Shown here piece after piece: positions 8,282-16,922 of a DNA stretch of 64,000 nt; the first letter of the stretch is position 1, and each line of letters opens with the position of its first letter. Made by a program: the position numbers and the translations under genes. Origin of the DNA: Brevibacterium oceani (lineage in GTDB: Bacteria > Actinomycetota > Actinomycetes > Actinomycetales > Brevibacteriaceae); contig NZ_JABKDE010000004.1 in assembly GCF_013623835.1 (NCBI RefSeq), positions 372,001-436,000 on the forward strand, given 5' to 3'. The notes under the pieces are model-generated. The model did no database searches. It was not told the DNA's origin and saw nothing but the letters and a program-made list of their open reading frames with translations.

Positions 8282-9133
8282 TCAGTTGCTGCCGATGATC
8301 GGATTCCACGTGCCCAGAGCGTGAGCGGAGACGATCGCGAGCACGCACACGGCCACCGCCGAGGCCACGACCACGAGATCACGGGCGCCGAACGTCGAAC
8401 GCCTGCGCCACATCCTGCCTGGGCGTCCGAACGCTCGGCCCTCCATCGCCATCGCCAGCGTCGTCGCCCGCCGGATGGACACGACGAGGAGGACGAACAC
8501 ACCGCCGAACAGGCTTGCTGTGCGCCTGGCCAGTGACCCACCGGCGACGCCGCGGGCCCGTCTGGCCATCGACAGCACCTGCCACTCGCTGACGAGCAGA
8601 CCGAGCAGCCGGCCGGCAGCGAGCACGGAGATGACGACGACCTCGGGCAGCCGCACGTGCTGGATGAGAGCATCGGCAAGATCGCGCGGATCGATCGTCG
8701 AGGCGAGCACGATGAGCGGAGTCGCCAAGGCCAGAGCACGGACGAAGATCGCCGCGGCCGCCTCCAACGACCCGGTCGTCATGAGGATCGGACCGAGGTC
8801 GACGACGACGGCACCGGTCTTCTCCGCGAGGATCGCCGTGCCCCACGCCGCGAGCAGAGCACCGGCAGGCAGGAACCACAGCCGCCGCAGCGCTGCCCGC
8901 AGGTCGAGCCCCGAAGCGGGAAGACCGAGGAACGTGAACGCGAGGACGACACCGGCAGAGACGAGATCGATGCTCAGCAACGCCCCGATCATGAGCACGA
9001 GAGCCACGGCGATCTTCGTCAGCGGATTGCACCGCACCAGCGCCGTCGACCTCACCACGGGAATGAGCTGACCGGGATCGTGGACAGGGGCGGCCGCCTC
9101 GGCGGTGGCGTTTCTGTCACTCAACGCGCTCAC
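8282..9133 (-). CDS. ykoC: ECF transporter T component (YkoC-like)
   Basis: This is the energy-coupling membrane subunit of a vitamin ECF transporter. The 283-residue protein has about five hydrophobic segments and the two cytoplasmic coupling motifs of EcfT proteins, ARRARG and EGRAFG, which contact the ATPases. The start is taken as GTG at 9133, inside the 3' end of the ATPase gene (17-bp overlap), with GAGG upstream. In-frame codons further upstream read through the ATPase gene and do not look coding. It is last in a riboswitch-led unit whose gene order (S, fused ATPase, T) matches Bacillus ykoEDC, a hydroxymethylpyrimidine/thiamin importer. Confidence 0.85.
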   Translation of the reverse strand: MSALSDRNATAEAAAPVHDPGQLIPVVRSTALVRCNPLTKIAVALVLMIGALLSIDLVSAGVVLAFTFLGLPASGLDLRAALRRLWFLPAGALLAAWGTAILAEKTGAVVVDLGPILMTTGSLEAAAAIFVRALALATPLIVLASTIDPRDLADALIQHVRLPEVVVISVLAAGRLLGLLVSEWQVLSMARRARGVAGGSLARRTASLFGGVFVLLVVSIRRATTLAMAMEGRAFGRPGRMWRRRSTFGARDLVVVASAVAVCVLAIVSAHALGTWNPIIGSN

Positions 9134-10736
9134 CTCGCACCTCGTCGTGCGCGTCGGGCCGACGAGCAGACCGATCGGCCGACGCCCCCGCAGGTGCCCC
9201 CTCGGACCCACCGAGGGCGAACCGGCGGGCTCCGATCGCGTCGAGAAAACCGTGATCGTGGCTGACCGCGACCACCGCAGACCCACCGGCAAGCGCGTCG
9301 AGGAAGAGTTCGACGAGGCCTGCCCAGGTCAGCGCGTCCTGGCCGAAGGTCGGTTCGTCGACGATGAGAACTGCCGGTCGAGGAGCGAGCATCGCCGCGA
9401 CCGAGAGCCGACGCTTCTCCCCACCGGAGAGGCTCTGCGGATGCGCTTCGGCGAGGTCGCCGAGGCCGAGGACCTCGAGCAGTTCGGCCACCCGGGACTC
9501 GACGGACTCGGTCGACCAACCGGCCAGCCTGGGTCCGAGCGCGAGTTCGGCGGCCACGCTCGCGGTGAGGAACTGATGCGCGGGCTCCTGGAAGACCATC
9601 CCGATCCGCGGAGCAAGGAAGGCGGAGGGCCACCGGTACGGGCGGGCATGCTTCGCCCCATCCCGCAGCCCCGCCTCGGCGAGGACCTCACCGGTGAACT
9701 CAGGGATGAGGCCGGCAAGCGTGAGCGCGGTCGTCGACTTCCCCGCCCCGTTGGGGCCGACGATTCCGATGGCCCCGCCGGTGCGGATGTCGAAATCGAT
9801 GCCCGTGGCCGCCGGCGCGCTCGCTCCCGGTCGGGCCACGCCGAGGCTGCGCGCCCTCAGCAGCACCTCGCCCTGCATCCGTGGGCCCGTCTGTGCGTCG
9901 TTCCGCACGCCCGCATCTGGCCCGGATTCGGAAACCGAGTGAGCAGGGGAGTCGGGGCGGGGCGCCCTACCGGCGCTGCGCAACTCAGCGGCCTCGGGAT
10001 CCTCGGGCACCCAGATACCGCACTCGCGCAGCACCTCGGCGAGCTCCGGATCCCCGAAGACCTCGCCGGGTGCCCCCTGCGCCACCACGCCCTCGCGCCC
10101 GAGGACGATGACAGTGTCGACATGCTCGAGCCACAGTCCGACGCGGTGTTCGACGACGATCATCGTCGCCGAGGTGGCGGCCCTGACGGCGAGGATCGCA
10201 TCCCTCACGCCCGGGGCGGAGTCCGGATCGATGTTCGCCGTCGGTTCGTCGAGGACGATGACCTCGGGCGACATCGCATGGATGCCGGCCAGGGCGAGGC
10301 GCTGCTTCTGCCCGCCGGACAGGGCCGCGGTGGGATGATCCTCACGGAGGTCGAGGCCGAGGGCCGACAGCGAGGCCGGAATCCGAGCCTCGATGTCGTC
10401 GACAGGAACGCCGAGGTTCTCCATCCCGAACGCGACATCGTCGCCCACCCGGGAGAAGATCACCTGAGAATCGGGATCCTGGAGCACGAGCCCGGTGTCG
10501 CCTCGGCGAGGGTCAGTGGAACGGCCGCCGATGAGGAGTTCGCCCGTGGCCTCACCGGATTCGCTCGGCAGGACCCCGGCGATCGCGTGGAGCAGGGTCG
10601 TCTTCCCGGCTCCGGACGGTCCGAGGAGCAGCACCGTCGAACCAGCGGGAATGTCGACATCGAGGGGACCGACAGCGGGAGCGTCACGGTCGGCATGCGT
10701 CCACGAATATCCGCGCGCCGTGATCGGCAGCGCCAT
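9117..10736 (-). CDS. ykoD: ECF transporter ATPase with two fused ABC domains (YkoD-like)
   Basis: The 539-residue protein contains two complete ABC nucleotide-binding domains. The first has Walker A GPSGAGKTT, signature LSGGQKQRL and Walker B VIVLDEPTANIDP. The second has GPNGAGKST, LSGGEKRRL and VLIVDEPTFGQD. Together they form the EcfA/A' pair that drives uptake through the T component. The ATG at 10736 overlaps the ykoE stop (TGATG), so the genes are translationally coupled. The open frame continues upstream inside ykoE, but that part is a shadow. A Pro/Ser-rich linker near residue 265 joins the halves. Confidence 0.92.
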   Translation of the reverse strand: MALPITARGYSWTHADRDAPAVGPLDVDIPAGSTVLLLGPSGAGKTTLLHAIAGVLPSESGEATGELLIGGRSTDPRRGDTGLVLQDPDSQVIFSRVGDDVAFGMENLGVPVDDIEARIPASLSALGLDLREDHPTAALSGGQKQRLALAGIHAMSPEVIVLDEPTANIDPDSAPGVRDAILAVRAATSATMIVVEHRVGLWLEHVDTVIVLGREGVVAQGAPGEVFGDPELAEVLRECGIWVPEDPEAAELRSAGRAPRPDSPAHSVSESGPDAGVRNDAQTGPRMQGEVLLRARSLGVARPGASAPAATGIDFDIRTGGAIGIVGPNGAGKSTTALTLAGLIPEFTGEVLAEAGLRDGAKHARPYRWPSAFLAPRIGMVFQEPAHQFLTASVAAELALGPRLAGWSTESVESRVAELLEVLGLGDLAEAHPQSLSGGEKRRLSVAAMLAPRPAVLIVDEPTFGQDALTWAGLVELFLDALAGGSAVVAVSHDHGFLDAIGARRFALGGSEGAPAGASADRSARRPDAHDEVRGERVE

Positions 10737-11365
10737 CAGCGCAGACGGCCGGAGGCGAACGAACTCAGCGCCCCGGTCTTCGCGATCGCCCGATAGGCGT
10801 ACCAGGCACCGATGCCGGAGATGACGAGACCGGAGACGATCGCGCACACCGCGTAGGCGGCCTGGAAGCCGAACTGCCATTCGGCGTTGTACATGATGTT
10901 CTCGCTCACCGCCATGAACGCCGCCGCCAGCACCCCCGACAGCGAGGTGACCCACAGGGTGAACCGCTTGTAGCCGAAGGCGGCGAAGACGAGTTCGGCG
11001 CCGAGGCCCTGCAGGAATCCCGACAGCAGCACGGTGGCTCCGAAGTGGGAGCCGAGGACGGCCTCGACGATGGCGGCGATGAGCTCGCACAGCAGTGCGG
11101 CGCCGGGTTTGCGGATGATCGCCCCGGCCAGAGGACCGGCGAGGACCCACAGTCCGGCGATGAGGCCGATCGAAGGCGGGAACGCCTGGAATGCGAGCTC
11201 GAGGACTTTCCAGCTCAGCGCCAGCACCCAGAACACCAACCCGACGGCGATGCCGAGCACGGCGGTGGTGACGTAGTCGACGACCCGCCACGACTTCGTC
11301 TTCGGGGCCAGTGTGTGGACCGGCGCCGTGGACGTCGTGGATTCGGGCGTGGTGGTTTTCGGCAT
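10736..11365 (-). CDS. ykoE: ECF transporter S component, YkoE family (thiamin precursor binding)
   Basis: The 209-residue membrane protein has about six hydrophobic segments and the YkoE-type landmarks (a first helix DYVTTAVLGIAVGLVFWV, then GPLAGAIIRKPGAALLCELIA). YkoE proteins bind hydroxymethylpyrimidine or thiamin for ECF import. A GGAGG site lies 6 nt before the ATG. The TPP riboswitch directly upstream strongly supports a thiamin-related substrate, and the unit should be shut off when cell TPP is high. The first 25 residues are Thr/Pro-rich and probably cytoplasmic. Confidence 0.9.
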   Translation of the reverse strand: MPKTTTPESTTSTAPVHTLAPKTKSWRVVDYVTTAVLGIAVGLVFWVLALSWKVLELAFQAFPPSIGLIAGLWVLAGPLAGAIIRKPGAALLCELIAAIVEAVLGSHFGATVLLSGFLQGLGAELVFAAFGYKRFTLWVTSLSGVLAAAFMAVSENIMYNAEWQFGFQAAYAVCAIVSGLVISGIGAWYAYRAIAKTGALSSFASGRLR

Positions 11366-11400
11366 TGCGCCTCCTCATGCAAGGAGGGGTGAAGAGTCTC

Positions 11401-11489
11401 GACTTCCTTCGGCGGTGCTAACCGCATCAGGTTCGAGGGTCTGCAGCATCTTCTGCACTCTCAGCGCCCCTGACGGCGCTCCCCTGTCG
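11401..11489 (-). promoter_or_regulatory. TPP riboswitch (THI element)
   Basis: Read on the minus strand, the segment has the conserved aptamer parts in order: GGGGAGC at the 5' side, CTGAGAGTGC (pyrimidine-sensing arm), GACCCTCGAACCTGAT, then GGTTAGCACCGC and GGAAG closing the element. It ends 35 nt before the ykoE start, so control is probably at translation initiation or by a short-range structure that hides the GGAGG. It gives independent evidence that the downstream transporter serves thiamin metabolism. Confidence 0.95.
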
Positions 11490-11518
11490 TAGCCACCACT
11501 GTACAACAGGGGAGCGCC
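11475..11518 (-). terminator. 13-bp perfect inverted repeat after the UspA gene, overlapping the TPP element
   Basis: Arms 11475-11487 and 11506-11518 are perfectly complementary around an 18-nt loop. The hairpin lies 24 nt beyond the stop of the tandem UspA gene and would act as its terminator. Its promoter-distal arm is also the 5' end of the TPP aptamer, so a read-through transcript could not fold both at once. Confidence 0.65.
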
Positions 11519-11541
11519 CAAGCGGAGGTGCCGACTCTCGA

Positions 11542-12504
11542 TCAGCTGGGAACCACCATCACCGGCCCCTCGGCGTGATCGAGGACTCCGCGCGAGACCG
11601 AACCGAGCAGTGCGCTCTTGATGCGACCGCGACCGCGAGTGCCCAGGACAAGCAATTGTGCGCGTCCGCTGGCAGAGGCGAGTACCTCTTTGGGATCGCC
11701 CACCGGCACCGAGGTGGTCACCGGCAGGTCCGGGAACTGCTCACCGAGGCCGGCCGCCTCCTTCTCCAGCCCGGCCGCGACTTCCCTCTGTCGCCGTCCC
11801 GTGACCTCCGAGCTGAGTTCGAGCTCGGGGTACCAGTAGAGCCATTCCTCTCCCGCGGGCAGCACTGCGACGACCTCGAGGGCGGCCCCACGGACGGCAG
11901 CCTCTGCGGCTGCGGTGACCATCGCGACCCGCCCGGTGTCCGAGCCGTCGACGGCGACGACCACGGGCCCGTCGGCAGCATCGATGGCCGTGGCGTGGTG
12001 CGGGACGACGATGGTCGGGCAGTGTGCATGCGCGGGAAGGGCGGTGGACACCGAACCGAGGACGCGCCCCATGAAGCCGCCGCGACCGCGCGCGCCGACG
12101 ACGGCGATCTCGGCCGACGAGCTGAGCGTGACGAGCACCCCGGCAGCATCGCCGGGAGCCGTGCGGAAGCTCTTCTCACCCGGGTGATCACGGACGAGTT
12201 CGACCGCCTCGGCGAGGATCTCCTCCGCAGCCCTCTTCGCTCGCTCGTCTTCGGGTTCGCTGGGGATGGAGGCCATGTTCGGATAGATCATCGTCGGCAG
12301 CGCATACGCGGTGACGATGGTCAGTGGGATGGACCGGCGGTGTGCTTCGGCGGCGCCGACGCGGACGGCCTGGGCAGCGAGTTCGGAGCCGTCGAATCCG
12401 ACGAGGACCCCGAGCTCGCGGTTGAGTCCGGACTCGCTCGGACGGGCTTCGCCCGGATGTGTTTCGGTGGGACGCGCTTCGGTCTGGCGGGACTGGGGAG
12501 ACAT
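11542..12504 (-). CDS. Tandem universal stress protein (two UspA domains)
   Basis: The 320-residue protein has two Usp domains. The first begins VLVGFDGSELAAQAV and carries the ATP-binding loop GARGRGGFMGRVLGS. The second begins VVVAVDGSDTG and carries GTRGRGRIKSALLGSVS. Two-domain Usp proteins of actinobacteria bind ATP and accompany dormancy or low-oxygen and stress responses. The ATG at 12504 is chosen because GAGAGG lies 6 nt upstream; the in-frame ATG at 12561 has no comparable site. The first 30 residues are charged and low in complexity. It seems to be transcribed alone. Confidence 0.88.
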   Translation of the reverse strand: MSPQSRQTEARPTETHPGEARPSESGLNRELGVLVGFDGSELAAQAVRVGAAEAHRRSIPLTIVTAYALPTMIYPNMASIPSEPEDERAKRAAEEILAEAVELVRDHPGEKSFRTAPGDAAGVLVTLSSSAEIAVVGARGRGGFMGRVLGSVSTALPAHAHCPTIVVPHHATAIDAADGPVVVAVDGSDTGRVAMVTAAAEAAVRGAALEVVAVLPAGEEWLYWYPELELSSEVTGRRQREVAAGLEKEAAGLGEQFPDLPVTTSVPVGDPKEVLASASGRAQLLVLGTRGRGRIKSALLGSVSRGVLDHAEGPVMVVPS

Positions 12505-12599
12505 CGCAAACCTCTCGATCGGGGCCTGGCCAACCCTGAACGCCGACGACGGCCCCGACATGCGGTATCGTCCGCGTCACCTCCAGTCTACCAACGCAA

Positions 12600-12616
12600 T
12601 TCTACGCATTGTAGAA
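12600..12616. promoter_or_regulatory. Palindrome upstream of the UspA gene
   Basis: TTCTAC-N5-GTAGAA is a perfect 6-bp inverted repeat about 95 nt before the UspA ATG. Read on the minus strand it contains TACAAT and TAGAAT, both good -10 boxes, so it may be an operator lying over the promoter. T-runs are on the wrong side for a terminator of either neighbour. Confidence 0.35.
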
Positions 12617-12643
12617 AAAACTGTGGAGGTGGAACCCTGCGTC

Positions 12644-13183
12644 TCAGATCGGGAAGCCGAGATGGGTGAGTGCGGCCTTGAGGATGAACTCCTGGCCGTA
12701 GCACAGCTCGCTCGTGATGTCGGCGCGCAGGGTCTCCTCGGGGGTCAGCCAGTCAAGGCTGAGCGCATCGGCGCGCGGTGTGCATTCGCCGCGGACCTCG
12801 AGGATGAAGCACATGGAGATCGCGTGCTGCCTCGGATCGTGCAGCAGGGACGAGCCTTCGGTGGGGAAGTACTCGGCGATGTGGAACGGCGAGATCGCCG
12901 GCGGGATGACCGGCAGCGCCATCGGGCCGAGGTCGTTCTCCGCGTGACGCATGAGAGCCGAGCGGATCGTCTCGTGGAAGCGGATGCGTCCACCGACGAC
13001 CTCCCTGCCGAGCGTCCCGTCGTCGAGGCTGCGCAGCAGCAGGCCGATGCGCTCGACGTTGCCCGATTCGCCCACCCGCACGGGAATCGCATTGACATAG
13101 GGGATCGGCATGCGTCTGCGCACGCGGGCGAACTCCTCGTCGTCGAACCAGTTCTCGTCGAAGTCCAGGGCAGTGCGAGTCAT
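12644..13183 (-). CDS. Nudix-fold protein of the DUF4916 type, degenerate Nudix box
   Basis: The 179-residue protein begins [18 protein letters not shown]. It has a Nudix-like helix at about residues 64-86, [20 protein letters not shown] followed by DLG. The spacing G-x5-E-x7-R matches a Nudix box, but the catalytic REUxEE part reads RHAEND, so the metal-binding glutamates are largely lost. It may be a binding or regulatory relative and not a hydrolase. The start at 13183 is preferred over in-frame codons further upstream because the conserved part begins here. It is divergent from prpD. Confidence 0.65.
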   Translation of the reverse strand: MTRTALDFDENWFDDEEFARVRRRMPIPYVNAIPVRVGESGNVERIGLLLRSLDDGTLGREVVGGRIRFHETIRSALMRHAENDLGPMALPVIPPAISPFHIAEYFPTEGSSLLHDPRQHAISMCFILEVRGECTPRADALSLDWLTPEETLRADITSELCYGQEFILKAALTHLGFPI

Positions 13184-13265
13184 GCAGTCATCGTCCCACA
13201 TCGTGGGCGCGGGCAGAAGTGCCGCACGACCCATGTTGGTGAACCAGCGCACACGTCGGGTAAAA

Positions 13266-13283
13266 TATCTTGATGTCGAGATA
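13266..13283. promoter_or_regulatory. Inverted-repeat operator candidate upstream of prpD
   Basis: TATCTTGATGTCGAGATA is an 18-bp inverted repeat with 14 symmetric positions. It lies 97 nt before the prpD ATG and 83 nt before the divergent Nudix-like gene. Sequences of this TCTTGA/TCGAGA type are common targets of MarR- or TetR-like dimers. No dedicated prp regulator gene is nearby, so the protein that binds it is unknown. Confidence 0.5.
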
Positions 13284-13379
13284 AATTTCCGACCGGCAGG
13301 GACCCGCCCACGTGACGTGGCCTACAGTTGTGTCAGCACTTTCCGACCAGAACCGGTCAAGGACTATGAAGGGGTATCC

Positions 13380-14876
13380 ATGATCAATCATGAAGTCCGC
13401 ACTCATAAGAGCTCAGAGAACCTGGCGCGCGTTGATCAGCTCGCCTGGAAGATCGCAGAAGTCGCCTCCGATCCGACTCCCGTGGACGCCGATGTCACCG
13501 AGATGGTGATCAACCGGGTCATCGACAACGCGTCCGTCGCAGCCGCCTCGGTGCGTCGTTCAGCCCCGATGCACGCCCGCGAGCAGGCGCAGACCCACCC
13601 TTTCACCCCGGGTGCTGCCATCTTCGGTCTGCCGCTGACCGATCGCTTCTCCCCGGAATGGGCGGCCTGGGCCAACGGCGTCGCCGTGCGCGAGCTCGAC
13701 TTCCATGACACGTTCCTCGCCGCCGAATACTCCCACCCCGGCGACAACATCCCTCCGGTCCTCGCCGTCGCCCAGCACAAGGGCATCTCGGGCAAGGACC
13801 TCATCAACGGTGTGGCCACGGGCTATGAGATCCAGGTCGACCTGGTCAAGGGCATGTGCCTGCACGAGCACAAGATCGATCACGTCGCCCACCTCGGCCC
13901 CTCGGCCGCTGCCGGCATCGGCGCCATGCTGCACCTGCCCACCGAGGTCACCTTCCAGGCCATCCAGCAGGCCCTGCACGTGACGACCGCGACCCGCCAG
14001 TCGCGCAAGGGCGAGATCTCGTCCTGGAAGGCCCACGCTCCTGCCTTCGCCGGCAAGATGGCCGTCGAGGCCGTCGACCGGGCGATGCGCGGAGAGGGCG
14101 CACCGAACCCGATCTACGAAGGTGAGGACGGCTTCATCGCCTGGATCCTCTCCGGTCCCGAGGCCCGCTACACCATCCCGCTGCCGGGTCAGGGGGAGGC
14201 CAAGCGCGCTATCCTCGACACCTACACCAAGGAGCACTCGGCCGAGTACCAGGCGCAGGCACTCATCGACCTCGCCCGCAGACTCGGCGGTGAGATCGAG
14301 GATCTGTCGAAGATCAAGCGCATCGTCATCCACACCTCGCACCACACCCACAACGTCATCGGCACCGGTGCCAACGATCCGCAGAAGATGGATCCGAGGG
14401 CCAGCCGTGAGACGCTCGACCACTCGATCATGTACATCTTCGCCGTGGCCATGCAGGATCAGGGCTGGCACCACGAGCACTCGTACGCTCCCGAGCGTGC
14501 CGCCCGACCCGACACCGTCGAGCTGTGGCACAAGATCGAGACCACCGAGGATCCCGAGTGGACTCGCCGCTACCACTCGATCGACCCGAATGAGAAGGCC
14601 TTCGGCGGCCGTGTGGAGATCGAATTCGAGGACGGCTCGACGCTGACCGACGAAATCGCCGTGGCCGACGCGCACCCCTTCGGTGCCCGTCCCTTCGCCC
14701 GCGCGAACTACATCGAGAAGTTCAGGACCCTGGCCGAGGGCATCGTCTCCGAGTCCGAGCAGAACCGCTTCATCGACCTCGCCGAGAACCTCGAGAACCT
14801 CGACGCCAAGGGTGTGGCCGAACTGTCCTTCACAGTCGACGGACTCGAGCACAGCGGATCGAAGGGCATCTTCTGA
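13380..14876 (+). CDS. prpD: 2-methylcitrate dehydratase (MmgE/PrpD family)
   Basis: PrpD dehydrates 2-methylcitrate to 2-methyl-cis-aconitate in propionyl-CoA catabolism. The 498-residue protein has the full MmgE/PrpD length with its family blocks: [10 protein letters not shown] near residue 50, [28 protein letters not shown] near 105-130, and the [12 protein letters not shown] helix near 170. GAAGGGG lies about 5 nt before the ATG at 13380; longer in-frame extensions lack a ribosome binding site. The stop overlaps the prpB start (TGATG), so translation is coupled. Genes for a prp regulator and an AcnD-type enzyme are absent, as expected when PrpD is the dehydratase. Confidence 0.95.
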   Translation: MINHEVRTHKSSENLARVDQLAWKIAEVASDPTPVDADVTEMVINRVIDNASVAAASVRRSAPMHAREQAQTHPFTPGAAIFGLPLTDRFSPEWAAWANGVAVRELDFHDTFLAAEYSHPGDNIPPVLAVAQHKGISGKDLINGVATGYEIQVDLVKGMCLHEHKIDHVAHLGPSAAAGIGAMLHLPTEVTFQAIQQALHVTTATRQSRKGEISSWKAHAPAFAGKMAVEAVDRAMRGEGAPNPIYEGEDGFIAWILSGPEARYTIPLPGQGEAKRAILDTYTKEHSAEYQAQALIDLARRLGGEIEDLSKIKRIVIHTSHHTHNVIGTGANDPQKMDPRASRETLDHSIMYIFAVAMQDQGWHHEHSYAPERAARPDTVELWHKIETTEDPEWTRRYHSIDPNEKAFGGRVEIEFEDGSTLTDEIAVADAHPFGARPFARANYIEKFRTLAEGIVSESEQNRFIDLAENLENLDAKGVAELSFTVDGLEHSGSKGIF

Positions 14877-15781
14877 TGCTGGGCGCACAGGCAACACCCG
14901 CCGAGCGTCGCGCGAAGTTCCGCGAGCTGCTGGCCGGCGACGACATCGTCCAGTTCCCCGGCGCCATCAACCCGATCAACGCGCAGCTCATCGAGCAGAC
15001 CGGGTTCGAAGGCGTCTACATCTCCGGCGGAGCGTTCTCCGCGGCCATGGGTCTGCCCGACATCGGACTGACCACGCTCACCGAGGTGGCCGATCACGGA
15101 CGCAACATCGCTCGCGTGACGAACCTGCCGACCTTCATCGACGCCGACACCGGCTGGGGCGAGGCCATGAACGTGGCCCGCACCGTCCAGGAGTTCGAGG
15201 ACGCCGGCATCTCGGGCATGCACTTGGAAGACCAGGTCAACCCGAAGCGCTGTGGCCACCTCGACGGCAAGGAGGTCGTGACCGCGGCCGAGATGAACAA
15301 GCGCATCGCCGCGGCCGTCAAGGGGCGCCGGGATGAGAACTTCGTCATCTGCGCCCGCACGGACTCCCGTGCCGGTGAGGGACTCGACGCAGCGATCGAC
15401 CGGGCGAAGGCCTACATCGATGCTGGTGCGGACATGATCTTCCCCGAGGCTATGCGCGACCTCGGCGAGTTCGAGAAGTTCGCCTCGGCCGTCGATGTGC
15501 CGATCCTGGCGAACATGACGGAATTCGGAAAGAGCGAACTGTTCACCACCGAACAGTTGGCGAATGTCGGAGTCAAGCTCGTGATCTACCCGGTCACGAC
15601 TCTGCGCATCGCCATGGGTGCGATCAAATCGGGCCTGCAGACCATTCGGGACAAGGGCACTCAGGTGGACCTGCTCGACGGTATGCAGACCCGTGCGGAC
15701 CTGTACGACACCATCGACTACTCGGCGTACAACGAGTTCGACGCCGCAGTATTCAACTTCTCACAGGAGGGTCACCAGTGA
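14876..15781 (+). CDS. prpB: 2-methylisocitrate lyase
   Basis: PrpB cleaves 2-methylisocitrate into pyruvate and succinate, the last step of the methylcitrate cycle. The 301-residue protein shows the isocitrate lyase/PEP mutase fold with the catalytic KRCGH motif (C126), the metal-binding FIDADTGWGE (about 88-97) and LEDQ (about 117-120). Its length is normal for methylisocitrate lyase and much shorter than isocitrate lyase. It overlaps prpD by one base and prpC by four bases, so the three genes form one operon. Confidence 0.96.
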   Translation: MLGAQATPAERRAKFRELLAGDDIVQFPGAINPINAQLIEQTGFEGVYISGGAFSAAMGLPDIGLTTLTEVADHGRNIARVTNLPTFIDADTGWGEAMNVARTVQEFEDAGISGMHLEDQVNPKRCGHLDGKEVVTAAEMNKRIAAAVKGRRDENFVICARTDSRAGEGLDAAIDRAKAYIDAGADMIFPEAMRDLGEFEKFASAVDVPILANMTEFGKSELFTTEQLANVGVKLVIYPVTTLRIAMGAIKSGLQTIRDKGTQVDLLDGMQTRADLYDTIDYSAYNEFDAAVFNFSQEGHQ

Positions 15782-16899
15782 CCGAAGAAATCAAAAAGGG
15801 CCTCGCCGGCGTCGTCGTCGACACCACGGCCGTGTCCAAAGTGGTCCAGGAGACCAACTCGCTGACCTACCGCGGCTACCCCGTCCAAGAACTTGCCGCC
15901 AAGCGCAGCTTCGAGGACGTCGCCTACCTCATCTGGAACGGCGAACTGCCGACCGAGGCGCAGCTCGAGGAGTTCAAGTCCCGTGAGCACGCCCAGCGCG
16001 AGGTCGACGACAAGCTCGTCCAGCTCATCCTCGACCTGCCCAAGGACTGCCACCCTATGCACGTCGTGCAGACGGCGGTGGCCTACCTCGGCGCCGTCGA
16101 TCCCGAAGCCGACGTCGAGGGTGCCGAGGCGAACCTCGCCAAAGCGGAGCGTCTCTACGCGCAGCTGCCGACGATCGTGGCCATCGACCACCGTCGCCGT
16201 CACGGCCTCGATCCCATCGCCCCGACGAAGGACCTCGGCTACGCCGCGAACTTCTTCAAGATGGTCTTCGACGAGGTTCCCGCCGAGGAGGTCGTGCGCT
16301 GCTTCGACGTGTCGATGATCCTCTACGCCGAGCACTCCTTCAACGCCTCCACCTTCACCGGCCGCGTCATCACCTCGACGACCTCCGACCTGTATTCGGC
16401 CGTCGCCGGTGCCGTCGGGGCGCTCAAGGGACCCCTGCACGGCGGTGCCAACGAGGCCGTCATGGCGATGCTCGAAGAGGTCGGCACCGCCGACAAGGCA
16501 TCGGCATGGATCGACGACGCTTTGGCCAAGAAGGCGAAGATCATGGGCTTCGGCCACCGCGTGTACAAGAACGGTGACTCGCGGGTGCCGACCATGCGCA
16601 AGGCCTTCGAAGACATGGTCGAGGTCAAGGGCGCGACCGATCTGCTTGACCTCTACAACGCCTTCGAGGAGGACTTCGTCGGGCGCAAGGGCATCTACCC
16701 GAACCTCGACTACCCCTCGGGTCCGGCCTACCACCTGATGGGCTTCGACACCGAGCAGTTCACTCCGATCTTCGTCATGGCCCGCATCACGGGATGGACA
16801 GCACACATCTTCGAGCAGCAGGCCAACAACGCCCTCATCCGGCCCCTGAGCGCCTATGACGGTGAGGACCAGCGCGAGGTTCCCGACGCCCGCAGCTGA
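15778..16899 (+). CDS. prpC: 2-methylcitrate synthase
   Basis: PrpC condenses propionyl-CoA with oxaloacetate. The 373-residue protein is a short citrate synthase-family enzyme with the substrate-binding and catalytic histidines in AEHSFNAS (H186), GPLHGGANEAV (H221) and GFGHRVYK (H260), and the later catalytic Asp region NLDYPSG. The position inside a prp operon separates it from housekeeping citrate synthase. It starts with GTG at 15778 behind AGGAGG, overlapping the prpB stop. Confidence 0.95.
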   Translation: MTEEIKKGLAGVVVDTTAVSKVVQETNSLTYRGYPVQELAAKRSFEDVAYLIWNGELPTEAQLEEFKSREHAQREVDDKLVQLILDLPKDCHPMHVVQTAVAYLGAVDPEADVEGAEANLAKAERLYAQLPTIVAIDHRRRHGLDPIAPTKDLGYAANFFKMVFDEVPAEEVVRCFDVSMILYAEHSFNASTFTGRVITSTTSDLYSAVAGAVGALKGPLHGGANEAVMAMLEEVGTADKASAWIDDALAKKAKIMGFGHRVYKNGDSRVPTMRKAFEDMVEVKGATDLLDLYNAFEEDFVGRKGIYPNLDYPSGPAYHLMGFDTEQFTPIFVMARITGWTAHIFEQQANNALIRPLSAYDGEDQREVPDARS

Positions 16900-16922
16900 C
16901 ACGTTCGAAAGGCAATCTGAAT

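Noticed and set aside
10737-11378. Upstream extension of the fused ABC ATPase frame into ykoE
   Set aside because: Its residues are out of frame with the S component and Arg/His-rich; the ATG overlapping the ykoE stop gives the normal ABC start.
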